Shown here piece by piece: positions 46,326 to 58,030 of a stretch of 64,000 nt of DNA. The translations under genes and the position numbers were made by a program. Under the pieces are notes generated by a model. That model was not told the DNA's origin, searched no databases, and worked only from the letters and a program-made list of their open reading frames with translations. The stretch lies in assembly GCA_001972305.1 (NCBI GenBank), contig BDDD01002681.1, positions 62,001-126,000 of the forward strand, in the 5' to 3' direction. Source of the stretch: Cephalotus follicularis (Eukaryota; Streptophyta; Magnoliopsida; Oxalidales; Cephalotaceae). Within the stretch, counting starts at the first letter, position 1; the number at the start of each line of letters is the position of its first letter.

Positions 46326-48902
46326 TGTCACACCCCGCCTTCCAGTAAGAGACAACATATATGGTGATATCAGTTATAAATAATAATCCAGCATTCAACA
46401 ATTAAACAACATTCATTCAACATAAGCGGAAGCACTCCATTTGCCATATTATAAAATTATCCGCACGCAGCCCATACTACGTGCTTATACAAAACCAACA
46501 ATTATTCTTTTACATATTGGAAATGTAAAACAACAACAACGGTGTATGATCATTCATTTCAATACAAAACATAAAGAATAACAACCTTAACAAAATAGAA
46601 GCTCTCCAATAAAGCTTCAGCAGCACTTCCCCGAATGCCTTCACTTAATCTGAAATTATAGGGGGGTTAGCTGTTGCCCTCACTTGGCTAAGTAGGAATA
46701 AAGCATGATAAGAATATATAAATGTAACATACATCTCAGTTATCTGAAATAACATATATATAAGTATTTCAATATATATAAGCAACCATGCCAAGTGGCC
46801 ATAGACAATACAATTCAGGAATACCGCACAAGGGTAAAATCAATCAATACAGTGGTTTGGGTGTCACATGTCGCTAACTCCTAGCACCAACTGTGCACCA
46901 CCTAACTATCACCCTACACTCCGAAGATGATAGATCAGTTCAATTCTGTCGGTATTTAGGGGGCAGGTAGCAATCAGGATCTGCATTGTAGATAAGTGTG
47001 ATGGAAGCTCTAGCCAACTCCTGGCACATAGGACCACCCCGTAGCCAGTGATGTCTCATATCACTCGACTAACGACAATAACATAGACGAACAATTCAAT
47101 CAATTCAATAGCAATTGTTACATATATTTATAATATGCAATATAAAATTTCTTTTCTTTAGAAACAATTTTACAGTTCAGTGACCGTACCTGTCGTTGGA
47201 GGAAACGGTATTCAGTACAGTAGATGTGCCTCTCATGGGAGGAAAATTAGAAATCATTTGACAATACGTTTTCATTTTGGAAACAATAAGGAAAACTCGT
47301 ATTTGTGCTTATAGCACTATTTGGTCCAATCATTGATTTTTTAAGGGTAACAATAGTATTTACGTACACTTATCAGCTATACAGAATGTATAACCACATC
47401 AATAATAGCATCAGAACAATCAATTCAAGGGTTCAACAAGATGTTAGCATACCCTAGTCATTATTGCACAACTTCTCACAATGAGTACATAAGTTGTTTA
47501 CCTTCGGTAATATAACTACCTAAGGCTAGGATTGACTGTTACAATCATCCCACACGGAGGCCAGGGTAATTACACACAATTATAAGCCTAACAGCAGCTA
47601 ATTTTTTTATTTGTCCTCTAACAGTCGGCTGTTCATAAGAATAGCCGGCTGTTTTAATTAGGTAGTCGACTGTTTGTCCTTAACAGTCGACTGGTTACAT
47701 TGAGTAGTCGACTGTTGGGATTAAACAGTCGACTGTTCTTGTCCAGAATCGCCAGGCAGCAGTTTTACATAACAGGGCATGCATGCTCATAATCCAATTT
47801 CAATCAATCCATAACATGCAATCATACAGAAACATCCAGGCATGATATACATATTATATCTTCTAAAGCATGTCAAAACCCTTACCTCAAATTCGTATCC
47901 CAGAATCAATCGGATTGATTCTTCTCTTGTGTTCAACTCTTTACACCAACTTCCAATTTCCCGCAATTTAGTCTACTTGCATGTAAACAGTAGGTGTAAC
48001 ATTAAAAATCAGTAGGTTTATGAGGTGTTTAATCATGACAGCAACAAGTGAGGTCGAATCAATAGCTTACCAATGAAAATCTAAGCTCCAACTCACTTTG
48101 TACACTCCAACCTCAACATGCAAAGTTCCAGAAATCTAATCCAAGAGCTGGATGTTAACAGCAGCTATATGCATGCATTTATGCCTACCTAGAACTTGTA
48201 TATCTAGTCACCAGTAACATAAGTCGAGCTAAGATCTTACCGGATGATTTGACCTCCAAATTCCCCTTTGAAAACTCCCTGCATCAACTTGCCAACAGCT
48301 ACTATCCAATGCATTTCCTTCTCTCTCAAGTGTTTCCAACACTCCTCTCCATTCCTCGGTAGCTGATATAAGGGTTTCAAAGTCTTAGAACTCGTCAGAT
48401 TCCATTAATTCAGCCTCCCCTGTTTTCTCTTCTCTCTATCACATGCACCTCTTCTCACTCTTTTCTTTTCTGTTTTGCTGGTTGCAGGTCTGCAGGGGGA
48501 ATAGAGGGCATGCAAGGCATCACCCTTGCATGTTGTTACAGCTGGTGGCATGCATACAATACATGTCAATTACATGCCACGCCTCTGCTCTGTCTTGTGC
48601 CATGCACAGACACTTGTCCTATGCCATACCAATCGACTGTATTTACTTGGCAGTCGACTGTCCACCCCGCGCATTAACTAGTCGACTGTTCCTCTATGAC
48701 AATCAGTTGTTCCTCCATAAACTAGGCAGTCGACTGTTACCCTGTGACAGTCGACTGTAGGTGGCTGATTTTGGGTTATTTAAGTTTATTCCCTCAATTA
48801 AATTCACAACCACAATTCATATAACAATTGGACTTTAAAATTCAATGTAAGTGCATATTTCATTCATCAAGAGTACAATGTACGCGAATTGCGGTTATTA
48901 CA
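46326..48902 (-). mobile_element. 5' LTR of G2
   Basis: 2.58 kb, matching 39055-41636 along its whole length with scattered differences. It has the same palindrome clusters (about 47625-47740 and 48633-48760) and the intron-like borders at 46650 and 47885, here with a GTAAGGG donor. Confidence 0.95.
46650..47885 (-). other. Intron-like segment in the G2 5' LTR
   Basis: Minus-strand donor TTTGAG|GTAAGGG at 47885. The acceptor, with AGCTAACCCCCCTATAATTTCAG, ends at 46650. Confidence 0.5.
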
Positions 48903-49712
48903 TTTGCTGCCAAAATTCTTCTTTGCTAAGAATCTTTTGAATCTCCTTGTTATTAAGGCCATTTCATCATCACTCTCTTCTTCACTTGAATCCACTGTAG
49001 AAGATTTGAAAGCTATAACTTTATTTTTCTTCTTGTCTTGTTCTTCATCATCTTCATGATTTTTTATTGTCATCTCGTGTGTCATTAGCGATCCAAGGAA
49101 CTCTTCAAGAGGCAAAGTATTGAGGTCTTTAGCTTCCTCTATAGTACTGACCTTAGACATCCAACTCTTAGGTAGACACCTGAGAATCTTTCTTACCATC
49201 TCACTGTTAATGTTGCACTTATTTAAAGATTGCAGTGAGTTTATAATATTGGTAAACCGAACAAACATACTAGAAATATTTTCATTTTCTTTCATTGCGA
49301 ACATTTCATATTCTCTTACTGGCATATTTATTTTGGCGTCTTTTACCTGATTGGTTCCCTCATAGGTAACCTCGAGTCTATCCCACATCTCCTTTGCAGT
49401 AGCATATGAGGAGACTCTATTGAATTCGTTAGAATTTAAGGCACATATAATAACATGTTTAGCTTTAGAGTTTAGTTGTACCTTCTTTCTATCATCATCT
49501 GTGTATAAACTTCTGGGTTTAAGAGTTTTGACACCTTCTTTTGAAACTGAGTGAGGAAGTTCAGGACCGTCAATGATGATGTCCCATAAGTTGAAGTCAA
49601 GATCTTGAATGAAGATCGTCATCTTAGCTTTCCAGCGAATGTAGTTGTTCTCGTCGAAGAAGGGAGGCTTTGAGATGTACATACTCTCTTTGTTTGTCAT
49701 ATTCAATTCCAT
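48903..49712 (-). pseudogene. C1 gag, N-terminal segment
   Basis: Open for about 270 codons from MELNMTNKESMYIS at 49712. It has PPFFDENNYIRWKAKMTIF, QDLDFNLWDIIIDGPELP, ATAKEMWDRLEVTYEGTNQV, VRKILRCLPKSWMSKV and LNTLPLEEFLGSLMTHEMT, the full Sirevirus/copia capsid domain, then a Lys/Glu-rich linker and ALITRRFKRFLAKKNFGSK at the G2 border. It is the best preserved gag in the window. It continues in frame at 39054 after removal of G2. Confidence 0.93.
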
Positions 49713-49757
49713 AGAAGATCTTTGTAACCTCTAACAATTAAGAAATAAGGTTAAGCA

Positions 49758-49768
49758 CTCAGATACCA
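49758..49768 (-). promoter_or_regulatory. Primer binding site of C1
   Basis: The minus strand reads TGGTATCTGAG right after the LTR end, a one-base variant of the initiator methionine tRNA complement. Confidence 0.82.
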
Positions 49769-49770
49769 AT

Positions 49771-51010
49771 TGAAATAATAAAACAGCTCTTGCAATATAC
49801 AAAATATCAGTAAATAAAAAAATTTAAGTAAAGAGTATAGGGAAAGAAGAATTCTCTATTTTTAGAGTAGTTCGACTAACTCTTGCCTACGTCCACTTTT
49901 CCCAATGGAATTCCTTGAGTTTCCACTATCTCGAATTGATTAAGGTAGCAATTCGTTACGCCTCACCATTTTGTGATTGACCTCAATCACTAGACCTTGA
50001 CCTCAATACCTGAGAGGATGTACTCTCCTCTTTTACATGTGTTTGAAAAGTGTTTATAATGCAACCTCTCAGTAGGTTTGATTTAGCTTGCAATGCTGAA
50101 CACAATTTAGAATCCCAAGAAAGAACTCAAAAAGTAAAGCTTTGAGGCTTTTTAAAGACACTAAGACAACTTGAACTTTGTAATATGTAATTTTCTTGAA
50201 TGCTTAAATTCTTTGTTTCTTAGTGATTTCTGAAGGCTTGGATCTCCCTTTATATAGCCAAAAAATTCCTTGTAGCCATTGCATAAATCATGGATGTTTA
50301 AGATATGAATAACTCATGATTTGCTGTAAACTATGTTATATGGTCGTTGAAGCAAAGTTGTCGATGTCTTTGATAAGCGTCGATGTCTTTGTAAGTTAAC
50401 TAGCCGTTGCAAGCATCCAGGGTGTAATTTTGTTTAAAGATATCGATGTCTTTTCTGGAGTTGTAGTGAAGCTTTGAAGATATGAGCACCACATCGATGT
50501 CTCTTCTGGAGTTGTAGCTGAGTCTTCAAACACATCGATATCATAGGAAAGGGATCGATGTCTTTTGGTTGGACGTCAATGTCTTCACATGATAGGATCG
50601 ATGCCTTTCTTCAAAATCAACCTGTAACTTTTGTGCTTTAAAGACATCGATGTCTTTCTAAACACATCGATGTCTTTAAGTTGAACTTCGATGTTTTCGC
50701 AGAGTGGGATCGATGTCTTTGGATAAAAACTGCCTGTAACTTCTGGAGCAAAAGACATCAATGTCTTTGTAGAATGGGATCGATGTATTTGAGGAAAAAC
50801 TGCCTGTAACTTCTGGAGCTGAAGACGTCGTTCTTTTCTTAAACCAAATTGATGTTTTTTGTGTAAAGGCGTTGATGTCTTTACAACTACATCAATGTCT
50901 TTGTGTCTTTTTGCCTTTGTGAGATTTCTAACATCTTGCACATGAAATGAACTTTGTTAAAAGGAAATATGTTATCATCAAAACTAGGATTGAGACTAAA
51001 AACGTCAACA
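49771..51010 (-). mobile_element. 5' LTR of C1
   Basis: 1.24 kb, TGAAATAATA to GTCAACA. It matches the 3' LTR without the 5S-bearing insertion. The TCGATGTC palindrome cluster lies at 50355-50905. Confidence 0.92.
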
Positions 51011-51043
51011 CAATCCATATTTGTTAACGGTCCATAACCATTT
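51011..51043 (-). mobile_element. Short continuation of the LTR interrupted by C1
   Basis: Starts with the TSD caatc and continues the TTGTTAACGGTCCATAACC repeat seen just left of C1. It ends at cattt before TGTGACGACCC. Confidence 0.75.
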
Positions 51044-52635
51044 TGTGACGACCCGTCCCTCAGGATAACCACCTTGGACGAATCGCCCGGCAGGAAAGAG
51101 GAATTTTCCATCTCCTCTAAGCCAAAAACGCCACGCATGCTAGAAGAAACACACGGCAGAGAAGGGACAAAGAAGGAATGGCAAAACTGTAAATAACCCT
51201 TACATAAAACCATTCCAAAACTCATCGTTTAACTAAAGGGAACACAACAACCACTGCCCAAACGCACCGTTCCACTAAACGAACGTGCCAGGGCAGAGAA
51301 CGCAACACTACGTCTTGCCAGGGGTCCCGGGCAGGGGATGCCAACACCACACAACATAACACGACATAACACAAGCCAGGCATGCACCTCCATCCTAAGA
51401 CATGCCTTCCCCGGACGAGCCATCCTCGGGCATGTCCTCACTGGACGACCGACCCCGGGCATGTCCTCCCCGGGCATGGCCTCCCCGGCATGTCATCCCT
51501 GGGCACGTCCTCCTCGGGATGTCCTCCCCGGACAACACGTTCCCCTCGGACGTCTCCTCAGACAACATGTTCTCCTTGGACAGAGCCCGACGACAAGTGC
51601 CAAACCATAACATAAACCAACACAGCCTTAACAACCCTGAGGTCAGGACACGAGCCCACAGGTTGACCCCCGCCCCGGGGAGATCCCCCGACCTGTCTGA
51701 CCTCGGGTAACCTTCTCGATAAACAAGCAGAAGATCATAACACAGCGTTTCAAGTAAAAACAAGAAATCTCATCATTGAACACAATAAATCATCTCAAGA
51801 ATTCATTATATCATCATTCAAAATAATAAATATCTTGTTCACAAAACATCGTCCCCTGTTCAAAAGCCAGGGACCCATACAAAAGAATATCATTTCCTCC
51901 TCAGGCTTAGGACTATACAACAAAAGAATAAAACCCATATGCCCCCATGAATGCATGCAAGGACAAGCCCGTGAAGCTGGCTGCTCTGCTCATCCTCTGT
52001 AGACTACCTTATCAACCCAAAAGACTGCCCTAGCAGCCACAACAGCTTCCTCTACAAAACAACTGGGAGGGGATTAGTCCAAATGACTAGTGAGCAAGAA
52101 CAAGCAATCTCCAGAGCATCCACAACCACTGGACGCACAAGGAAAATTATATATAATCAAGACCCACTGGGCAAAACAGAACAAGTCAGAGGTAAACAAA
52201 AGGAACACAAAGTCAGCAATATCACAAGGCTCCACTCCTCGGAGTCTGCCAAAGGAAAGGAGAGTCAAACATCAATAAGCGGAGTATTCCAACAAAAGAT
52301 AACATCTCAAGTAAAACAACTATGCCCAAGATAAACAAGAGAAGAGTAAAAAATGCGTGAATGCAAGTAAAACAGTAAAGTCGTACTCTAGTGATCTACC
52401 ATTCGTATACTACCATCCCATACCGGCGTATACGAAAGGGATCAAGCCCATAATCATCTGGGCGTGTACCATCGGAGCATATGAATACCCTACCTGTTAC
52501 CAATTAAGCTGCGAGTAGGGAGGACTTGCAGCGAAATCCATGAACTGCCTCCTCTAAGCTTCACTTGCTGTCGCGAGCATAGCTCCTTGTGCCAACAGAG
52601 TTCTCATTCTCTAAGTATCACTGCAATAACCATCA
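51044..52635 (-). mobile_element. Probable inner LTR (candidate TSD cattt)
   Basis: Starts TGTGACGACCCGTCCC. With a right end at ATAACCATCA (52635) it is flanked by cattt on both sides (51039-51043, 52636-52640). It contains GC-rich irregular repeats of CCCGGGCATGTCCTCC (51400-51560) and a donor-like ACAGGTAGGG on the minus strand near 52490. An alternative is that the LTR runs to 53682 (2.64 kb), but that would leave the outer LTR without a right end. No gene is seen. Confidence 0.45.
51400..51560. repeat. GC-rich irregular repeat (CCCGGGCATGTCCTCC units)
   Basis: Roughly nine diverged units of 15-20 bp around CCGGGCATGTCCTCC. Open frames crossing it are low-complexity Pro/Ser-rich and not credible genes. 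Confidence 0.65.
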
Positions 52636-53682
52636 CATTTCGTTACGATCTACACACAGGTAGCAAATACACATTGTTGCCACCGAAGCTCCGGTCTGAT
52701 TCTGGCAAACACATCGAAACTCCGGCCACACCATAAACAGGTTCCACATTGACCAAGCTACACAAAATCGCTCATGACTTGTCGTGAATCGGTGCCAAAT
52801 GCCGTGTCACAGGCGGTAGTGAGTTCAACTCACTGAGTTGACTCGCCGGTGTTCAACAACTTCGGTCACCACCCAAAACTACCATAAAGCCATCAGTTCT
52901 ACACATCACTGGCCTAGGTTCGCCTAGACTCAGTGATAATTGCGCGGTCATAGGCAGCAGTGAGTCAAACTCGCTGAGTCGACTCGGTAGCTCACATATG
53001 GCCGATTCCAGCTGAGATACGCCTCAACAATGGTCAAAACGGGCAGAGCTGACCTTATAGATGAAGACCGGCTCCATCCGCGACACCAACGGCAGTGAAA
53101 AGGCACAGTTGTGATGCACAACATTGGGAATGAGGGAAGAAAAGAAAAGGAGGAAAAGAGAAGAGGAAAGGAGGAGTTACCATTGGGTGGAGGTCCTGCG
53201 CTGCTCTCCGTCCTCTCCCGATCTGGTGGCTAGCTCCGACGTCGTCTCTGGCGCTCTCTCTCCCTCTGCCATGTACTCTCTCCCATACTTTCTCTCCATC
53301 GCGTCTCTTTCTTTCTTTTTGCATGGCGCATTATGCGCATGTGTCTCTTTCTTTCTCTTTCTTTCTCTTTTATTAATTGCTCCCCTTCTTGTCTTTAAAA
53401 GCAAAATGTTAAGGCCTGGGTCCCGTTTATTCCGCGCATTGCAATATTAATTAATCCAACTGCCACTAAAATAATTGCAATAATATTGCGAACATAGGGC
53501 CTTACTGTCGCGCATTAAAAATGGGCTTTATTAGCCATTCTTGGGCCTTATAATTGCGGGCTTCAGTACACAATATCTATTATTGCCTCGAGCTTCCATT
53601 GGGCTTCATTACAGTAATACGCTGTGCCAAATATTACAACAATTATTTATGCAATTATTGTTATAAAATTTGGGGCATTACA
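52636..53682 (-). mobile_element. Remaining part of the outer LTR (right end TGTAATGCCCC in sense)
   Basis: Ends GGGGCATTACA at 53682, next to the tgtca TSD shared with 27225-27229. It contains purine-rich then CT-rich stretches (53130-53370), typical of the promoter part of these LTRs, and a donor-like ATGGTAACTCC on the minus strand near 53177. No credible gene. Confidence 0.5.
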
Positions 53683-53956
53683 TGTCATATGCATGAATGC
53701 CAAGTGTGGACCGCTCCAGTACACCAACCGTCCCTAAGCAATGGTGTACTTTGTTGGTCCTAGAATCACATCAAAGGCCATAGGCCTGTAGATACTCCAT
53801 AAAACGGTCAATAACCATACCATGGGGACAATCAATCCATAAGGTCAAGTACTTCTCTGTCTCTCCAGCCCGAGATAGTACCTCCACTGCCCATGCACTC
53901 TCCGTGCCATAACCAGTGGAGCATAGGATAACACTGGCCACATAACCAGGCCCTAA
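53683..53956 (-). mobile_element. G1 5' LTR, middle piece
   Basis: Begins with the TSD tgtca and continues TATGCATGAATGCCAAGTGTGG, homologous to 28264-28480 in the related LTR. It ends where the Tat-like LTR starts (53957). Confidence 0.75.
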
Positions 53957-56900
53957 TGCTTACACCCAAAGGTGCTAGATGTTTAGCATAAAAATGTGTT
54001 GTTTTTAATGAGTTATTTGTTATATTTTTATGCTTGGAATAGACTACTTTGGTTGTGTTATGTTGATTTTCAGGTATAAAGCCAAAAAGACCAAAGTGCA
54101 TAAAGAATTAGCTAAATTGGCAAAAATCTGCAGAAAACAGAGTTAAGCGTCGACACCTAACCCCTTAAGCGCTGACAGGAACAATATAAGCGTCGTTGCT
54201 TTGTACTTGGATGAACAAATTCTGCAGATTGTATGATCTTCGTAAACACCAATGATATTCGTGTCAACGTACTGGGAATTCAATGTTTATGCGTCAACAC
54301 CATGTTCAAGACGTCGACGCCATAATTGCACAATTTGGCCAGTAGCTTAAACATTGATGAGCAAAGAGAAAGATGTCAACGCCATCCTACTCCAAATCAC
54401 TTAAGCGTCAACGCCTTACATTAGCGTCGACGCTTAACACTCATCTATGCCCCATAACGCAAGAATCACGTCGACACTTAGCACCTTCAAAGTATCACCC
54501 AACACTTAAGCGTCGATGCTTACGCCGCCTGACAGCAAAATGGAAATTTTTCTTCTTGTAAATTATTTCCTTGTAGGTTAAACTTTTTCCTTTTCTTGTT
54601 GCACGGGATTTTTATGTATAAATATCCAAGCTAGGTCAACATAACGGTGGTGTGCAAAGTTAGTGACAAGACTTTTCTTTATCAATTTTAGTTTTTATTA
54701 CAATGTTTTGTAGTTAAACTCTTTAAGGTTTTTAGGAAAGAACAAAGCCTAGATTGTTATTGTTTCAACTTCATAAATAAAAATCCTTGAAGTTTTGATT
54801 TGTTCTTCAATATTTTACCTTCACACACACACTTTGTTTGTCTGATTAAAATCCACAAACATCTTGTCATTGAATACGAACGTTGGTGAAGGAATGGGTT
54901 ATAACGCAATCAATGGAGTCTACTTATATGGTTTCTCATACTGAACACGCTTCGTATAGACCTAGCATGTAACACCCCCAAAGGTGGAAGCGCTCATAGG
55001 ACAGATAACACAACATATCAAAAAATAAAACTTAACTTTATACTGAACTTTATTCAAAATGTGGTGGTAAGAAACGTAATCTGAATCTGAAACATAGTCT
55101 GAAACTTTAATATAAACCAATATGTCATAATCCGAAAATCATAATACTGCTCGAATGACTGGCCTACACAAGACCATCATACTACTAAAAACATAACCGG
55201 ATCAAACTCCTAGGTGATCCTCAGATTTGGTAGACATCTCTTATCACACATTTCCCTGATGCTCCTGATAACCTACCACATGGAAACAAAAATGCAGCTG
55301 AGCAAACCTCGGTACAAATAAGAATATAAAACAGTAAGCGGAAATTTAAAAGATAAAATAAATATCTTAAAATCATGATTTTCCTACAAAACACGATTAA
55401 AATATACTTTCATAAGTAAAACGGAATATTCATATGAAACAGTTATAAAGTCACATCATTTTCGAATATTCAAATTTTCTAATTTTTCCAATTTTTCGAA
55501 ATCATCAGAATAGCAAAATATCATAATTTATCCGATTTCATAATTCCATACAGAGATCCGATGTACATATATATAATATGCAAGGGGTTCATGACGGCCA
55601 CATGCCAGACGGTATGACGTGTACGACACTACACAATCAATTCCCAAAATTTGAATCGAATAATAACTAGAGTCAACTCATACGCCTCAAATGGATCCAT
55701 ACCCTACCCTCAGGATATATATATAGAGAGAGACGTCGTGGACCGATCACACCGCCACTGTAGGTGTCATGTTCTTCGTACCAAAGAACATGCCTATGAG
55801 ACCTCATAGGTAAGTATAAACTCTGTATGTCTTTATGCCAAAATAATTCAAAACATAAACAGATTTTCCAAACAATTTCTGAACGTATCCGAAATCATAT
55901 CCGTATCCGAAAATCAACATACTTCCAAAAGTGAAAGTCATGTTCGTTTAACCAAAACCAGCATACTTTTGAAGGTGAAAGTCATACCCGTTTAATTAAC
56001 ATACTTTCAATAGTGAAAGTCATGCTCAATTTATAAAATCAGTAAATTAAAGTTTACTCATAAAGTAATAAAACATACTTTATAAAACCGAATAAGTATC
56101 CAATCCGTACATATTCATAAACCAAAAGGAGTAACGAAGAGTTCGTACAAAAAGCAATATTGAATCCATTTCAATAAAATCAGAGAATAGCAAAAAATGA
56201 GAAATATATGTACCTTAGCCGTTCAAAAACTAAACAAATTCTGAATACAAAACAAAAGCACACTTGTAACACTCTAAGCTCCACCACAGATGTTAAAATA
56301 CCCTAATCAGATTAATCCAAACACCACAACGTACAAGATGAAATTATCAAACTTCCAAAACAAAGCGTCGACATGTATGTCAAAAGCGTCGACATGCATG
56401 TCAAAAGCGTCGGCGCTTAACATAGGGCATCGATAGTTTCGACATAGCAAAGGCCAAAATACTAATCAAAGCGTCGAAGAACAATATAAAAATCCATGAC
56501 ATAAGCGTCGGCGTGCAAGGAAAGGCATCAACAGTTTAGCTATAAGCGTCGACTGTAAAAATGAAACAGTCGACGCTTAGACACATGCATGGCTTTTAAA
56601 AATAGATTTTACACACACAGGCGTCGATGCTTTACGTTGAAAACATGAAACCAGTTGTAGTATTTTGCAGAAATCATGACTATAATACAATTTTCTTTGC
56701 ATAAATCATAAAATAGTGATATGAAGATGATTAAACATGACTTTTATGACAAAAAGATACCGGTATAACAATTTAAACACATAATTTCATGGACATACAA
56801 TTGAAAAATGGCAGCAGAAATATTCGTTTTAAAACAGGCTTCATATTTCATGATCAAAAGAAATTTCCATCTTGTTTTAGTACAAACTAATGATTAATAA

Positions 56901-58030
56901 CAAAACTACATAACGAAAACTAACTTTTATGTTCAGGAAATACCTTCTGTTGAAGCCAAAACGATGTAGGATGAAGAAAGTGGTGCAAGAAAAATGGCTA
57001 TTCAATTTTGTAAAGAAAATGTGCAGATGATAGTTTTTTAAAGAGGATGAATTCATGGGTTTATGATAAAACGTGTTCCTTTGATAACAAAAATCAGAAG
57101 AATTAAAACTTACCATGTATACAGAGAAAGCGGCTAACTAAAAAGGAAAATCAGATAAACAAAAAATGGCAAGAATCCTTTCCAAAAAGTCATGCCACCA
57201 TCCAAAACAGATAAGGAAATCCGACTTAAGCGATGATGGTAAAGGCAAAGTGTCAACGCTTACACCTTTAAAAGCTAAAAGGGTCGATGTCAAAAGTAGG
57301 GGCGTCGACGCGTTTCCTCTCGAAAAGACTATGAAATCACAACGCCAAAGCGCCGACGCTTATGCTGAAGGCGTCGACGCTTAACACCCAGAATTCAAAA
57401 ACAATGAATTTTTAAAAAGAAAATCAAACAGTCCAAATAACATAACATATAACAGTAACACGTAGGCATAAAAACGGTGTATTACATAGCATGACTACTC
57501 ATACGTGTTGTCGTTGCTGCTGTACATCGTATAGACCTAGCGTGACTACTCATACGTCTTGTCATCGCAGTCGCAGTCCATATCGACCTAGCTACCGTTG
57601 GTTGTCAAGGTTAAGCAGTCAAGTAAGTGAGTTGTTCAATATAATCTATGGTGAGTTTCTATACCCTAAAACCGCTTTTCTCTTGCATATTTATTCTATT
57701 TTATTTATTGTTTTGGTTAGTTAATAATTTTTCCTGCTTAGTTTCCTACATAATTTCAATTCAATAGCCGTACACGTCGATGCCTTTAGCGCATTCTATG
57801 TTTCACGTCGACGCCTTGAAAAAGCGTTGACGCCTTTATTGCTTGTTTTCAATTTATTTCTTTATTTTGCATATTTAGGAGTAGTTTTTGATAAATTGCC
57901 TCAAATTCGCATACTTCGCCAAGGTTAAATAGATTAAAATTAATTTAACTTGATTTCCTAGTGTTCGACCCATTACTGCACAACCGTGCACTTGCAGTAT
58001 AAATTTTAAAACATTCTTTTGACGTGAACA
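53957..58030 (+). mobile_element. Tat/Athila-like solo LTR with a nested LTR
   Basis: Starts TGCTTACACC and ends GTGAACA, an imperfect terminal inverted repeat. It resembles Tat/Athila-type LTRs: a GATTTTCAGGTATAAAG segment near the start and TGTTCGACCCATTACTGCAC with CCGTGCACTTGCAG near the end. Without the nested LTR it is about 1.55 kb. The flanks ctaa and ctag give only an imperfect duplication; an alternative reading with gccct at 53950-53954 and 58034-58038 also exists. It carries GCGTCGACGCTTA motifs (54140-54520, 57770-57830). No coding region is present. Confidence 0.6.
54968..57486 (-). mobile_element. Solo LTR of a gypsy family (perfect TSD tagca)
   Basis: 2.52 kb, TGTAACACCCCCAAAGG to GGTGTATTACA, flanked by tagca at 54963-54967 and 57487-57491. 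It has GCGTCGACGC-type palindromes (56365-56625, 57245-57385), an AAG|GTACAT donor-like site near 56212 and a GTTTGCTCAG acceptor-like site near 55297 on the minus strand. The empty site lies in a short direct repeat of the host LTR (CGTATAGACCTAGC, repeated near 57526). Confidence 0.9.

Larger units (their letters stand above)
39055..48902 (-). mobile_element. G2: complete chromovirus (Tekay-like) in C1 gag (TSD tatgc/tttgc)
   Basis: A minus-strand Ty3/Gypsy element, 9.85 kb, with two similar LTRs (39055-41636 and 46326-48902), PBS, gag, PR-RT-RH-IN-chromodomain and polypurine tract. The flanks tatgc and tttgc differ at one base. Removing the element with one TSD copy restores the C1 gag frame (FGSK then SHKKQ). 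The LTR pair differs by scattered substitutions, mostly transitions, so the insertion is younger than C1 but not recent. Confidence 0.95.
28678..51010 (-). mobile_element. C1: Sirevirus-like copia with nested insertions (perfect TSD caatc)
   Basis: A minus-strand Ty1/Copia element with TG...CA LTRs (28678-30311 and 49771-51010), flanked by caatc at 28673-28677 and 51011-51015. Sense order: 5' LTR, PBS, gag (interrupted twice), protease, integrase, RT, RNase H, third ORF, multiple polypurine tracts, 3' LTR. The gag type, two knuckles and extra ORF after RNase H place it in the Sirevirus (SIRE/Maximus) lineage. Without the two gag insertions and the LTR in its 3' LTR it would be about 9.5 kb. 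All genes carry stops or shifts. Confidence 0.9.
27230..53682 (-). mobile_element. LTR insertion in the G1 5' LTR (TSD tgtca), carrying C1 and a further LTR
   Basis: Runs from TGTCACGCCCCGAACC to GGGGCATTACA and is flanked on both sides by tgtca (27225-27229, 53683-53687). It belongs to a family related to G1: the start, the AAATTTAAAACTTTAAA block, the CACTGCTGCGGGTCACC block and the ATGAATGCCAAGTGTGGAC block are shared. It contains copia C1 (28678-51010) and probably an inner LTR (51044-52635). Without them it is about 2.5 kb, the normal size of these LTRs, so it is best read as a solo LTR. Confidence 0.65.

Noticed and set aside
53055-53450. Overlapping frames of 75-108 codons on both strands
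   Set aside because: They come from purine-rich and CT-rich low-complexity DNA in the promoter part of an LTR.
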